This document shows positions 1-8,933 of a stretch of DNA of 62,196 nucleotides, piece by piece. Each line of letters starts with the position of its first letter. The first letter of the stretch is position 1. Made by a program: the position numbers and the translations under genes. The notes below the pieces were generated by a model. The model was not told the origin of the DNA. It did no database searches and saw only the letters and a list, made by a program, of their open reading frames with translations. Origin of the DNA: Candidatus Colivivens caballi (GTDB lineage Bacteria; Bacteroidota; Bacteroidia; Bacteroidales; Bacteroidaceae); contig JAGHSZ010000079.1 of assembly GCA_018065565.1 (NCBI GenBank), positions 1-62,196 on the forward strand, given 5' to 3'.

Positions 1-198
1 GACGGAACGATTGAGCAGACAACTCACTACTACCCATACGGAGGCATTCTCTCCCAGAGCACGAACCAGGGAGTTCAGAAATTCAAGTACAACGGCAAGG
101 AATATGACACCATGCACGGACTGAACATGTACGACTACGGAGCACGTCAGCAAGACCCAGCAGTCGGAATGTTCACGAGCAAAAAAAGCTTTTCATAA
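1..198 (+). pseudogene. 3' end of an Rhs/YD-repeat protein, core motif only
   Basis: Frame 1 is open from the window edge to a TAA at 196-198 and gives 65 residues. It contains GKEYDTMHGLNMYDYGAR followed by QQDPAVGMFT, which matches the end of the Rhs-repeat-associated core (usual form: YDYGARQYDP-x-GRF). Rhs proteins are large secreted shell-forming proteins whose variable toxin tip normally follows this motif. Here only KKSFS remains before the stop, so the tip is missing. This could be a silent or orphan Rhs fragment, or the protein may simply end here. The gene runs off the left edge, so an intact upstream part cannot be ruled out. The identity as an Rhs core is firm; the pseudogene status is inference. 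Confidence 0.7.
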
Positions 199-283
199 TT
201 GTTAGTCCTTGGGAACAATATGGTATCATCGGAATTGAATGAATTATAGAACGGTGTTATTTCTTCGTTTCCATAATTATTAT

Positions 284-291
284 TATCTTTG
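284..291 (+). promoter_or_regulatory. Bacteroidetes -7 box TATCTTTG for the AGCS symporter
   Basis: TATCTTTG fits the Bacteroidetes -7 consensus TAnnTTTG. It ends only 4 nt before the preferred ATG at 296, so initiation at the usual distance would give a leaderless or nearly leaderless mRNA. I see no clear -33 element. Confidence 0.5.
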
Positions 292-295
292 CGCC

Positions 296-1672
296 ATGAT
301 ACATTTTATAGACCTTATCAATGAATATCTATGGACACTGGTGATACTGGTGTTGGTTGGTTGTGCGATCTATTTCACGATACGCTCACGAGGCGTACAG
401 TTCTGTAATCTGCGCGATATGATTCGCATCACGCTTGGGCGCGACTCAAAGGAGAAGAAGAAAATCGGGTCGTTTCAAGCCTTTGCAGTGTCGCTGGCGA
501 GCAGGGTAGGGACTGGCAACCTCGCAGGTGTAGCAAGTGCTATATTTGTCGGTGGTCCTGGTGCGATATTCTGGATGTGGATTATGGCGCTGTTGGGTTC
601 TGCCACTGCTTTTGTTGAGGCTACACTTGCCCAGTTATATAAACGAAAGGGTGAGGATTCGTACTACGGTGGACCTGCATACTACATGACTCACGGCTTA
701 CACCGCAAATGGATGGGAATACTTTTTGCCGTGCTTATAACGCTGACATTTGGCATTGCCAACCAAGTGGTGCAGTCGAACACGCTGATTTCGGCATTGT
801 CGAACGCCTCTGGCTGGAATGGCATATACATAGGCATCGCACTGGCTGTAATGACTATGGTCATCATATTTGGCGGCATACAGCGCATCGCTAAGTTCAC
901 ATCACTGTGTGTTCCGTTCATGGCCATCGGATTCATCATCATATCCCTGTATGTCATCCTGACAAATATTGGTGAGTTGCCACGAGTGTTCAAACTGATA
1001 TTTGACGGTGCATTTGGCATTAAGCAAGTTACAGGCGGACTGTTTGGTGCAACAATCATGCAGGGGGTCAGACGAGGTTTGTTCAGCAATGAGGCTGGTG
1101 AGGGTTCGGCTCCTAATGCAGCTGCCATAGCAGACACATCGCATCCTATCAAACAGGGGATGATTCAAGCGTTTGGCGTGTTTATCGACACACTGGTCAT
1201 CTGCACTTGTACGGCAATGATTATATTGATTTCTGGAGTGTATGAAAGTGGTGCCGACGGCATCATTCTGACAACTAACGCACTGGAGCATGAGATTGGC
1301 CCGACTGGCAAATATTTTATAACGGCAGCAATCTTTCTTTTTGCTTATAGCACCATCATTGCCAATTACTTCTATGGTGAGACTAACATCCGATTCATCA
1401 ACTCGTCAAAGAAATATATCGTCGTGTTCCGAGTTGCGACTGGGGCTGTTGTACTGCTTGCAGCATGGCTTACACTCCAAGAAGCCTGGTCGATGGTTGA
1501 TGTGATGATGGGACTTATGACTATGTGTAATCTTGCTGCTATCTTCCCGCTTTCGAAACATGTATGGGTGTTGCTTGATGACTATCTGAAACAAAGGAAA
1601 GCTGGCAAAGAACCTACATTCCACCGGTCGCAGATGCCCGACATACAGTCGGACATTGATTGCTGGGAATGA
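296..1672 (+). CDS. Sodium:alanine/glycine symporter (AGCS family)
   Basis: This inner-membrane symporter of 458 residues couples Na+ to uptake of alanine, glycine or similar small amino acids. The N-terminus IHFIDLINEYLW and the segments SLASRVGTGNLAG and GGPGAIFWMW are typical of AGCS transporters, as is the later RGLFSNEAGEGSAPNAAAIA. About ten hydrophobic helices are visible and the length fits the family. The reading frame is open from an ATG at 239, but the 19 extra residues are not family-like, so the ATG at 296 is preferred. The gene stands alone, between an Rhs fragment and a decayed region. The exact substrate cannot be told from the sequence. Confidence 0.9.
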   Translation: MIHFIDLINEYLWTLVILVLVGCAIYFTIRSRGVQFCNLRDMIRITLGRDSKEKKKIGSFQAFAVSLASRVGTGNLAGVASAIFVGGPGAIFWMWIMALLGSATAFVEATLAQLYKRKGEDSYYGGPAYYMTHGLHRKWMGILFAVLITLTFGIANQVVQSNTLISALSNASGWNGIYIGIALAVMTMVIIFGGIQRIAKFTSLCVPFMAIGFIIISLYVILTNIGELPRVFKLIFDGAFGIKQVTGGLFGATIMQGVRRGLFSNEAGEGSAPNAAAIADTSHPIKQGMIQAFGVFIDTLVICTCTAMIILISGVYESGADGIILTTNALEHEIGPTGKYFITAAIFLFAYSTIIANYFYGETNIRFINSSKKYIVVFRVATGAVVLLAAWLTLQEAWSMVDVMMGLMTMCNLAAIFPLSKHVWVLLDDYLKQRKAGKEPTFHRSQMPDIQSDIDCWE

Positions 1673-1990
1673 CGAGGACTCCGTTGCCACTCTCTTGTCA
1701 CCCTTGTACTCGCTGGCTGCCATTTCGTCTATGGCTGCCTCCGTATAGTCAGATGTGCCTGAGTATTACTCGTTGGCTTTATCGAAAGTCATGATGTCAT
1801 CCTGTGCATTTTCAGCAGTATTTGTCTGCACTTTTGGTGCTGAAGGTGTGGGTTTTTCAGCCTTAACCTGTGCAGGTTCAGTGGTTGTTGTCTGCTTGTT
1901 AGACACCGAAGATGCAGTTGTCTCGCCTTGTTCTTTATTGGTGCGGCAGTTGGTGTTTGTTTGGTAGCAGGTCGCTGCTCTACAAATAAA
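1673..1990 (-). pseudogene. Probable decayed tail of a minus-strand gene
   Basis: This stretch has no intact gene, but the minus strand reads like coding sequence broken by a frameshift and a stop. From about 1975 one frame gives a Pro/Thr-rich segment (PATKQTPTAAPIK). A neighbouring frame continues as KEQGETTASSVSNKQTTTTE and ends DIMTFDKANE-stop near 1773. The same frame is open again after the stop as SDYTEAAIDEMAASEYKGDK before running antisense into the symporter. The composition resembles a disordered linker of an envelope protein. The parent gene is not recognised. It may also be chance reading of non-coding DNA. Confidence 0.35.
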
Positions 1991-1994
1991 TGAA

Positions 1995-2036
1995 TGAAAA
2001 AAACGGCAACCATGTGGAATGGTTACCGTTTTTTCA
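1995..2036 (-). terminator. Bidirectional terminator hairpin after ppiD
   Basis: The sequence AAAAAACGGCAACCAT, a 5-nt loop, then ATGGTTACCGTTTTTT forms a 16-bp stem with one mismatch. It has A on one side and T on the other, so it can end transcripts on both strands. It lies 27 nt past the ppiD stop codon. Confidence 0.85.
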
Positions 2037-2062
2037 TTTATGAAGTTTTGTTGTTGCTATGA

Positions 2063-4207
2063 TTAGAAGAACTTGTAGCGGAGATCTTTCACTTCAGCCT
2101 TCATATAGAGTGAGTTGACGAGTGGTTGGAATGCTGCACGGAGGTTCATCTGTGACATAGTTGCCATTTCTTGCTTTTCATCAAACTTACCGTTGATCTT
2201 AGACTTGTTTGCAACCTGGAATACATATACACCATTGTCACCCTTAACTGGACCTACAAATGCGTTCTTAGCAGCCTTGCTTGCAGATGCGCTGATGACT
2301 GGTTCAGATGCGTTTGTTGCACGGATGAATGCTGGAGAAGCGAATGTTACATGGTTGAGACTGTCAATGATTGCACCTTTACCCTGTGCCTCGCTTACGC
2401 TCTTAACACCCTTGAGACTTGCAATAATCTTTTCAGCCTTCTTGTCGTTGATGATCTGATTCTTGATGATGTCTGTTGACTTTTCGATTGAACGATAACC
2501 CTTCTCGTTTACGCCTGTGAGGGCTGCAACAAGGAAGTGGTCAGAGTTGCCACACTTGAAGAGTTCGCTGACATCGCCCTTCTTTGCCTCGTCGAAGAGC
2601 CACTTAATTGCTTCACGGGTGTTGTGTACACCTGCAATCATGTGCTGATTTGCTGTGAGGTCAGGGAGTGTCTGAAGTACATAACCTTCCTTTTCTGCAT
2701 TTGCTTCGAGTTTCTCGATTGTGTTGTTGGCAGCGAGGAATGAGCTGAACTTGTTGTATGCAGCAGTGTATGTATTCTCGGAGAAAATGAGCTGCTTGAC
2801 GATTGATGCAACATTATACTTTGTTACAGGGTTCTTCTTGTCGAGTACCTGTAGTACTACATTCATGCCGTTTGACAGCTTAACAGCCTTTACAGAACCT
2901 GCTTCCATGTTGAAGAGAGTCTTGATGAAGAGTTCGTTGTCAGCGTTTGGAGCCATTGTCTGATACTGTGCAGTTGCAACCCAAGTGCTGTCTGATGGCT
3001 GATTGTATTTCTTTGCGATATCAGCAAATGCTGCGCCTGACTGGAGAGCATTCACGATGCTGTCGGCAGTTGCCTTGCTTGCTGCTTCGTCCTTGCCAGC
3101 AGCAGCGAGCTGACGGTAGAGAACGCTGTCGGCCTGTGTCTGCTTGTCAAGAAGACGATAAGTGTAGAAGTAACCAGTCATCTGATCGAACTGTGGCTTA
3201 ACTGTTGTGCCAACTTCCATGCTGTCGAGCTGTGATGCGATGAACTGTGGATATGCTTCCTTCATCTTAAGAAGGTTTGTGTACTGAGTGCTGCTTGTCT
3301 GCTGACGGCATACATTGCCTGCTGCTGTGTTGTTTGCTGCGGCAGCAAGTTCTGTATATGCTTCGTTCATGTCCTTTTCTGCTTCTGCACGGTCAGCATC
3401 GTCAGGAGTGACTGCTACATCGATGTACTTGATGTCGCGTGACTCAATCATCTGATAGTACTGTTCCTTATCCTTGTTGTAACGATCCTTGATTTCCTGA
3501 TCGGTTACATCAAACTTGTCTGTGTTTGCAGTGTAAGGGAATGATGCCAGAATGATGTCGGACTCGTTGGTGCGTGCTTCAAAGTTCATCTTTGCTTCTA
3601 CAGGGTTTGACATGAGGAGCTTTGAAAGGAGAACCTGATACTTTTGAGTGAGGTACTGTGTACGAATCTGCTTCTGAGCAAACATGTAGTACTTGTAGAT
3701 TTTTGTGTATGCTTCTGGAATCTGCTGACCATCTGACTTCAGCTGGTTGTATTCGTTGAGGAACTGCTGGAGCTGTGTGTAGTCATAGCGACCTGTCTGC
3801 TGATTCATGAACAATGGAACCTGAAGCATCTGGCTTGCACCTGACTTGATGACATCGAGTACTTCGTTGTCTGTAACTGTAAGTCCGAGAGCTTCGCATT
3901 CTTTACCGATGAGTTCGTTCTGTACAAAGTTCTGCCAAGCCTCGTCCTTAATCTGTGCGAGTTGGTCTTCCGAGAAAGAACTTGTACCATTGAGGACTTC
4001 GTAATAAGTCTGGTACTCGTCAACGAGTGCCTGGTAGTCCTGAATGTTCATGGACTTGCCATTGATTTCACCTACATTTTGTCCTCGCTGTTGCAGCAGT
4101 CCTTCTGCACCGCGGAAGAGGTCACCTGCTACGAAAAGGAATAATGCTACAGCAATAACTGTTACGAGCAATACTCCGTGTTTTCTAATTTTACCTAAAG
4201 TTGCCAT
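2063..4207 (-). CDS. ppiD: PpiD-like periplasmic peptidyl-prolyl isomerase/chaperone
   Basis: This 714-residue protein is anchored in the inner membrane and acts on the periplasmic side, where PpiD/SurA proteins help outer-membrane and secreted proteins fold. The N-terminus has a short cytoplasmic part (MATLGKIRKHG) and one membrane helix (LLVTVIAVALFLFVAGDLF). A SurA_N-like helical region follows, including VGEINGKSMNIQDYQALVDE and NFVQNELIGKECEALGLTVTD. The middle (about 330-470) is a weak parvulin-like domain with AAFADIAKKYNQPSDS. The length fits Bacteroidetes PpiD proteins. It is the last gene of the lptC-side block but has its own -7 box (TATCTTTG at 4326-4333), giving a leader of about 110 nt. 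Confidence 0.9.
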   Translation of the reverse strand: MATLGKIRKHGVLLVTVIAVALFLFVAGDLFRGAEGLLQQRGQNVGEINGKSMNIQDYQALVDEYQTYYEVLNGTSSFSEDQLAQIKDEAWQNFVQNELIGKECEALGLTVTDNEVLDVIKSGASQMLQVPLFMNQQTGRYDYTQLQQFLNEYNQLKSDGQQIPEAYTKIYKYYMFAQKQIRTQYLTQKYQVLLSKLLMSNPVEAKMNFEARTNESDIILASFPYTANTDKFDVTDQEIKDRYNKDKEQYYQMIESRDIKYIDVAVTPDDADRAEAEKDMNEAYTELAAAANNTAAGNVCRQQTSSTQYTNLLKMKEAYPQFIASQLDSMEVGTTVKPQFDQMTGYFYTYRLLDKQTQADSVLYRQLAAAGKDEAASKATADSIVNALQSGAAFADIAKKYNQPSDSTWVATAQYQTMAPNADNELFIKTLFNMEAGSVKAVKLSNGMNVVLQVLDKKNPVTKYNVASIVKQLIFSENTYTAAYNKFSSFLAANNTIEKLEANAEKEGYVLQTLPDLTANQHMIAGVHNTREAIKWLFDEAKKGDVSELFKCGNSDHFLVAALTGVNEKGYRSIEKSTDIIKNQIINDKKAEKIIASLKGVKSVSEAQGKGAIIDSLNHVTFASPAFIRATNASEPVISASASKAAKNAFVGPVKGDNGVYVFQVANKSKINGKFDEKQEMATMSQMNLRAAFQPLVNSLYMKAEVKDLRYKFF

Positions 4208-4325
4208 AGTTTTTTATTTAATTTATTTGTTCTTACTCTTTGTTAGCATGAACTAAATGGGCGTTTATGCCACAATAACATCTATCTCGTTTGCACGGGA
4301 TATATTTAGTTCTACAAAAATCGCA

Positions 4326-4333
4326 CAAAGATA
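4326..4333 (-). promoter_or_regulatory. -7 box TATCTTTG for ppiD
   Basis: On the minus strand this reads TATCTTTG, an exact TAnnTTTG match, 118 nt before the ppiD start. It lies in the 313-nt gap 4208-4520. The rest of that gap is AT-rich and I see no other feature there except a poor open frame that I reject. Confidence 0.6.
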
Positions 4334-4520
4334 AGTTTTTTTTATTGAATAATGGCATGTTCGCACTGTTTTTTTATAAATAAGGTGTAAAAATAGTGCT
4401 TTAAACGCGTTTTTAGGTATTGCGATGAATAAAAGCGGTACTTTTATCATCTGCATCATTAAGTAAGTGGAAAATGTGTTTGTTGCCCTGTGATGAGGGT
4501 GGGGACGAATAAAGTATAGC

Positions 4521-5147
4521 TTATTCTTGCTCTAAACGCTCGGCTTCATCATCGGATGGTTTAGGGGCGTCCATACGGTCTTCTCCCATTGGGAATGCAC
4601 CTGATGACTGGTGGATGATGTATTCAGTCATCTGTTCGTTGGAACTGAAATCATAACCCTGCAGGTCTTGGTCGATGCCATCAATAACCATGAACGCAGG
4701 TGAATAAATGGTGTGAGTTGCTTGGTTCCAGTAGAGGATGGAGGTCTTAAAGGTTTCACCCTTGACATTGCGCATGACTACACGGTTGCGGAGTTCCCAT
4801 AGTTGCTGGTTGCTGTAATAATATGCAGTGTCGCAATTGATGAAAGCCTCGACATTATACTGGTTGTCGAATTTTTCAAAGAAGAGTCCTTTCTCAAACT
4901 TCCAGGTGTATGTGTGTGTGCTGTCGTCTTGATAATATAGCCACTCTTCACTTATCATCTTGTATTTCACTATACCAGAGTCGCTGATGACAGTGCTGAC
5001 TCCGAGTGTACGCATAAATGGCAAACTGTCGGTTTGTGATGAGTCGGTGACATTTTGCTCAGGGGCTTCAGTACATGCCACGATACATAAAGCAAAGGCG
5101 ACAACTGATGTTATCGCCAATGCTCGTGTATTTAGATTAAATTTCAT
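4521..5147 (-). CDS. lptC: LPS export protein LptC (lipoprotein form)
   Basis: LptC connects the inner-membrane Lpt transporter (LptBFG) to the periplasmic bridge that carries lipopolysaccharide outward. The 208-residue protein has a lipoprotein signal ending in CIVAC with Cys25 as the lipidated residue. An LptC-type beta-strand region follows, with KYKMISEEWLYYQDD and FKTSILYWNQATHTIYS, the latter typical of Bacteroidetes LptC. The C-terminus is acidic and probably disordered (DAPKPSDDEAERLEQE). It lies 24 nt past the upstream TPR gene. lptG is in the same block at 8934-10079, which supports the assignment. Confidence 0.85.
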   Translation of the reverse strand: MKFNLNTRALAITSVVAFALCIVACTEAPEQNVTDSSQTDSLPFMRTLGVSTVISDSGIVKYKMISEEWLYYQDDSTHTYTWKFEKGLFFEKFDNQYNVEAFINCDTAYYYSNQQLWELRNRVVMRNVKGETFKTSILYWNQATHTIYSPAFMVIDGIDQDLQGYDFSSNEQMTEYIIHQSSGAFPMGEDRMDAPKPSDDEAERLEQE

Positions 5148-5171
5148 CGTGGTGTGCTGAATCGATGTGGA

Positions 5172-6632
5172 TTAACGCAGACGGAGAGTTGTGCTTTCGC
5201 CCATTACTGTAACTGACTGTCCAGCCTTGATGCCAGCGAAGAATGCTTCACTCTTTGGATAGAAGCCATTGCGGTAAGATGCCATCTGACGGCCTGCAGC
5301 TCCTGCACATGAAGGGTCAACAGACATTGCCTTCAGACACTTGTCAGTTGCAAGGCAGTAGTACTTACTTCTTTCAAGTGCATCACCTGATGCGCAGCGA
5401 ACGATGCAGTTTGCGATAAGGAGGTAAGCACGACCGTTAGAAGGAGTGTAGCTGAGAGTCTTGTTACAATACTGACGACATCCGCTGATGTTTCCGCGTG
5501 AATAGAGAATCTGTGCAATTGCAAATGCAGTCTTTCCTTTCTTTGCCGGGTCGGTCTCGAGTGAGATAGCCTCTTCAAGATACTTCATAGCTTCGTTTGT
5601 GTTTCCAGCCTTGAGGAACTTAGAAGCCTTACCAAGGGCTGCATTTGGAGTCTTGTTGAGTTCGTAAGCATAGTCTGCCGTGAGGTCATAAAGGTCAGAC
5701 TTGTCGCAAGAGAAGTTCTGGAGAATCTTCAAGATACCATTGAGAGTTGCAAGGTCCTTCTTTGCCTCTTCAACCTTTGGTGCATAAATCTTTGCGAGGG
5801 TTTCACAGTCAGCAGCACCAGACTTTACGAAGAGATCGTTACAACGGTCGAGTGTAGGCTGATAGTTCGCAATGATCTGTTGTGCCTCAGGTGCGAGAAC
5901 TACGCGTTCTTCCCATTCAGTAGAGTCAGCAGACTCAGGATTTGCAGGGATAACCTCTGCTGGATAAGATTTTGCTTCTTCAAGCAGACGTTCACAAACA
6001 TCATTACAACTCATGTAGTCGTTGATGAAGTCTTCACGCATCTGAATGTTGTCCTTGTTGGCATAGAAGCGGTTGTATGAGCATTCGATGAAGTAGTAGA
6101 GGATATATGCATCTACATTCTCGCCGAGGTCGTCGATACTTGACTTGAAAATCTTGTATGCCTCTTCGTTGTTCTTCTTTGGAGCAAAGCAATAGTAGTC
6201 GTATGCTTTACGGCCGAGGATGTTACCGCGTGTAGTGTAAGTCAACTTTGATGCAAAAGAGTTGAGGGCATCAAGATTCTTGATACGGGTGTCGTGCATG
6301 CCCATAAGTGTGTTGAACACCTCGTCCTTCTTAGCTGCATCGAGGTTCTTGTCCTGAAGAAGTGCTTCACAGAGTGTTGCACCATCCTGGTAAATACGAA
6401 TCTGTGACAGTGGTGCCTGGTCAAGAACCTTCTTCCAGTAGTCATATGCTTCCGAATAGTTCTTTTCCTTGAATGCGTCACGATAAAGACTGAAATTGTT
6501 AATAATCTCAGTGGCCTCCTCTTCAGTGTGACCAATCTTGACTCTGTCGTTGAATGTTGTACCACTGTAATCTTGTGCAGATACTGCAAGTGCAGCAGTA
6601 AGCATCAGTCCTAAAATTACTTGCTTTTTCAT
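5172..6632 (-). CDS. Secreted tetratricopeptide-repeat protein
   Basis: This is a 486-residue protein with a signal peptide (MKKQVILGLMLTAALAVSAQ) and no other membrane segment, so it is probably periplasmic. TPR-like helical pairs are visible across the length, for example LYRDAFKEKNYSEAYDYWKK near residue 50 and KFLKAGNTNEAMKYLEEAIS and AQILYSRGNISGCRQYCNKT in the second half. The C-terminus is GQSVTVMGESTTLRLR. The gene sits between an outer-membrane protein gene and lptC in a conserved type of Bacteroidales envelope cluster, which suggests a role in envelope assembly. No enzyme motif is visible and the function is unknown. Confidence 0.8.
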   Translation of the reverse strand: MKKQVILGLMLTAALAVSAQDYSGTTFNDRVKIGHTEEEATEIINNFSLYRDAFKEKNYSEAYDYWKKVLDQAPLSQIRIYQDGATLCEALLQDKNLDAAKKDEVFNTLMGMHDTRIKNLDALNSFASKLTYTTRGNILGRKAYDYYCFAPKKNNEEAYKIFKSSIDDLGENVDAYILYYFIECSYNRFYANKDNIQMREDFINDYMSCNDVCERLLEEAKSYPAEVIPANPESADSTEWEERVVLAPEAQQIIANYQPTLDRCNDLFVKSGAADCETLAKIYAPKVEEAKKDLATLNGILKILQNFSCDKSDLYDLTADYAYELNKTPNAALGKASKFLKAGNTNEAMKYLEEAISLETDPAKKGKTAFAIAQILYSRGNISGCRQYCNKTLSYTPSNGRAYLLIANCIVRCASGDALERSKYYCLATDKCLKAMSVDPSCAGAAGRQMASYRNGFYPKSEAFFAGIKAGQSVTVMGESTTLRLR

Positions 6633-6761
6633 TGTTCTATGTGTTTTGTTTAGTTAATGTATCGATGTTAATAATTGAAAGTTATCAATGTGACTCCAAG
6701 TGGCTGTGTCGGTTTAAGGGATTTCGACTAAATGAACACTGATTTATACTAAATGTCATAT

Positions 6762-8138
6762 TTAATCAACCTTGAACTTATAGAACCAGCGGTCGCTTAT
6801 TGTCAGACCAAGACTGAGTCGGAGATAGTTTTCCTTGAGTGTTTGGCGACTGTTGTTAAGGTTGCTGATGTATGGAATGTCGGTGTGTGCCCATTGCAGA
6901 CTGACATTGAGCTTTGGAGCACTGTACCATGCATTAGTGTTGGATATAGGGAATGTAAAACCAGCAGACAGTCCGTATTCCTTTGGTTTGGAACTTGAAG
7001 TTCCTGCTGTCATTGTATTAGCATATGTCTCTGAATAGTATGCACCGAACTTGTAACTCATTCGCTGCAGATAGTTGTGACGGTTCTGTGAGTTTGGCGT
7101 ATATGAACCACCAATGGCAATACGCATTTTGTCGTTGAGCGATCCTTTCTGTGAAACATAACTGCCACTTGCTGTTTCAACAGGGAAAAGGCAGTCTGAC
7201 CATTTCTGCAGTTCAAAGTCAGCACCGACACTCCATTTGGTTGTGTGATTGTATGTGATACCAACTGCGACAGTCTGAGGGAACTGGAATGCGTTGTTGA
7301 TGGTGTCGCCAGTGATGCCTTCGACGCTCGCTGTTGTTGCGTTATATTTCTCTATGTAGCGAATCGCTTGGTTCTTAATGTCGTGGCCGAGTCCGTAAGT
7401 GACACCCAAGGTGAGTTTATCCTTCTTTGACAGTGGCTGAATGTACTGGAAACCGAAATCGATGGTGTAAGAGTTGATGTTGGCATTGAATCCCTTGACA
7501 TTCGATGAAACAGAAGTCTCACTGAAATTGTTGGTCATGGTGTGGGTGTAGTCACCAAAGAGATAGCCCACATTTACACCGAATGAAACAGGTTTGAATG
7601 GTTGCCATCCAGCTCCCAAGAACACTTGATGCAATCCGCCGTCGCCTGTAAAGGTGTATGAAGATGTGAGGTCATCGTCGCCTTCGACCTTTGTCTCGGA
7701 AGTGCTAAAACTATAGCCGATATTGGTGAATGGCAGTATGCCTACAGCCATACCCAAATGTTTTGTTGCGCGGAAATGGAATGCTGCATAGTCGATGCTT
7801 GTGTTCTTAGCATTCTGCTGCAGATTTCCCATCTTGTAGTTTCCGTTTTGTAGTGTCAGACCAAAATCGAAGAGGGCAGTGAGAGAATCAACTGCGGAAT
7901 AAGAAGCAGGGTTTTGCGCATTGATGATTTGTCCGTCGCGGAATCCCTGAGCCACACCAGCCATACCCTTGTTGAAACTTGTAGCCCTTTCAGATTGTAT
8001 GCCAAAACCATAACGGCTGTAAGGTGAGTTAACTCCGTTTTGTGCATAAGCAGAGTTTCCCATCTGTGCAAATGCCAGCAAGGCTGTCAACAATAATGCC
8101 GATTTGGCTGTGTTCATATGTCGGGTGTTGTTCTTCAT
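6762..8138 (-). CDS. Outer-membrane beta-barrel protein (FadL/OmpP1-like)
   Basis: The protein has a signal peptide ending near NSAYAQ, then PYSRYGFGIQSERATSFNKG, AGVAQGFRDGQIINAQNPAS and alternating beta strands to the end (LRLSLGLTISDRWFYKFKVD). The NAQNPASYSAVD segment resembles the N-terminal region of FadL/OmpP1-like proteins of Bacteroidetes. The barrel could be a hydrophobic-compound channel, but the substrate is unknown. The frame is open from 8186. I chose the ATG at 8138, which avoids overlap with coaX; the ATG at 8117 also gives a good signal peptide. An internal -7 box lies about 106 nt upstream inside coaX. Confidence 0.75.
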   Translation of the reverse strand: MKNNTRHMNTAKSALLLTALLAFAQMGNSAYAQNGVNSPYSRYGFGIQSERATSFNKGMAGVAQGFRDGQIINAQNPASYSAVDSLTALFDFGLTLQNGNYKMGNLQQNAKNTSIDYAAFHFRATKHLGMAVGILPFTNIGYSFSTSETKVEGDDDLTSSYTFTGDGGLHQVFLGAGWQPFKPVSFGVNVGYLFGDYTHTMTNNFSETSVSSNVKGFNANINSYTIDFGFQYIQPLSKKDKLTLGVTYGLGHDIKNQAIRYIEKYNATTASVEGITGDTINNAFQFPQTVAVGITYNHTTKWSVGADFELQKWSDCLFPVETASGSYVSQKGSLNDKMRIAIGGSYTPNSQNRHNYLQRMSYKFGAYYSETYANTMTAGTSSSKPKEYGLSAGFTFPISNTNAWYSAPKLNVSLQWAHTDIPYISNLNNSRQTLKENYLRLSLGLTISDRWFYKFKVD

Positions 8139-8170
8139 CACGATTGTCTTTATGTTTTTTCTATCGCTTT

Positions 8171-8914
8171 TTATGAGTGTTTGCAATGCAAATTGAACTT
8201 GATTATTTCGTTGAGTCCTTTTAGGACTAAGTATTTGTCTGCAAAGATACGGTTTTTTATTGCTTCATCAAAATATATTTGGTCTCCACCTGTTAAAAAA
8301 ATACAAAGATTATGATATTTTAATGAAAATTCACTTATATAGCCCTGTATTTCGTAGTTTATGCCATTGATAACGCCACATCTTATGGCCGTTTCTGTGT
8401 CAACTCCAAATTCGGGTTTTGCACCTTCGTGACTGACGAGAGGCAGGTGGGCTGTATGTTCGTGCAGTGTCTCAAACCGCAGATGCATACCTGGTGATAT
8501 GTTTCCACCAAGATACTGCCCATCAGCATTTACAAAATCGATGGTTATGGCTGTGCCAATGTCAATGATAAGAGTGTTGGAATGCGTCTGATTGTATGCT
8601 GCGATAGCGGCTGCTAAACGGTCTGTACCCAATGTATGAGGTGTATGATACAGGTTTTCAATCGGCACTGGGGTGTTATGGTCGAGCAATAGTGTATGTG
8701 GAGTGAGAACCATGATGCTGCTTATAACATCTTCTGACAAATCAGCAGTTGACGCAACAATGGCATTGTCCGGATGGAAAATGTTGCAGTCATTCTTTAT
8801 AGGCTGAATGTCAGCGTGATTTTCTATGCGTCCATTGCACAGCAAAGAGTCATCGTCACCAAAGATGGCGTATTTTATAGCAGTGTTGCCTATGTCGATT
8901 ACAAGGTTATTCAT
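8171..8914 (-). CDS. coaX: Type III pantothenate kinase
   Basis: CoaX phosphorylates pantothenate, the first step of coenzyme A synthesis. The 247-residue protein starts MNNLVIDIGNTAIKYAIF, where DIGNT is the phosphate-binding motif. Later come GTDRLAAAIAA, the second phosphate motif IDIGTAITIDFV, GGNISPGMHLRF and LTGGD, all characteristic of the type III family. The frame is open from 8968, but the ATG at 8914 gives the standard N-terminus, 19 nt after the lptG stop. It is part of the lon-tgt-lptG-coaX block and probably cotranscribed with it. Confidence 0.93.
   Translation of the reverse strand: MNNLVIDIGNTAIKYAIFGDDDSLLCNGRIENHADIQPIKNDCNIFHPDNAIVASTADLSEDVISSIMVLTPHTLLLDHNTPVPIENLYHTPHTLGTDRLAAAIAAYNQTHSNTLIIDIGTAITIDFVNADGQYLGGNISPGMHLRFETLHEHTAHLPLVSHEGAKPEFGVDTETAIRCGVINGINYEIQGYISEFSLKYHNLCIFLTGGDQIYFDEAIKNRIFADKYLVLKGLNEIIKFNLHCKHS
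8244..8251 (-). promoter_or_regulatory. Possible internal promoter (TATCTTTG) inside coaX
   Basis: The minus strand reads TATCTTTG inside the 3' part of coaX, about 106 nt before the outer-membrane protein start. It matches TAnnTTTG exactly but falls in coding sequence (residues R-I-F-A-D), so it could be chance. Confidence 0.3.
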
Positions 8915-8933
8915 CTGTGTGTGTTGAATGATT

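Noticed and set aside
4265..4459. 64-residue minus-strand open frame between lptC and ppiD
   Set aside because: It spans the ppiD promoter box, has no family features and an odd composition; it is most likely chance.
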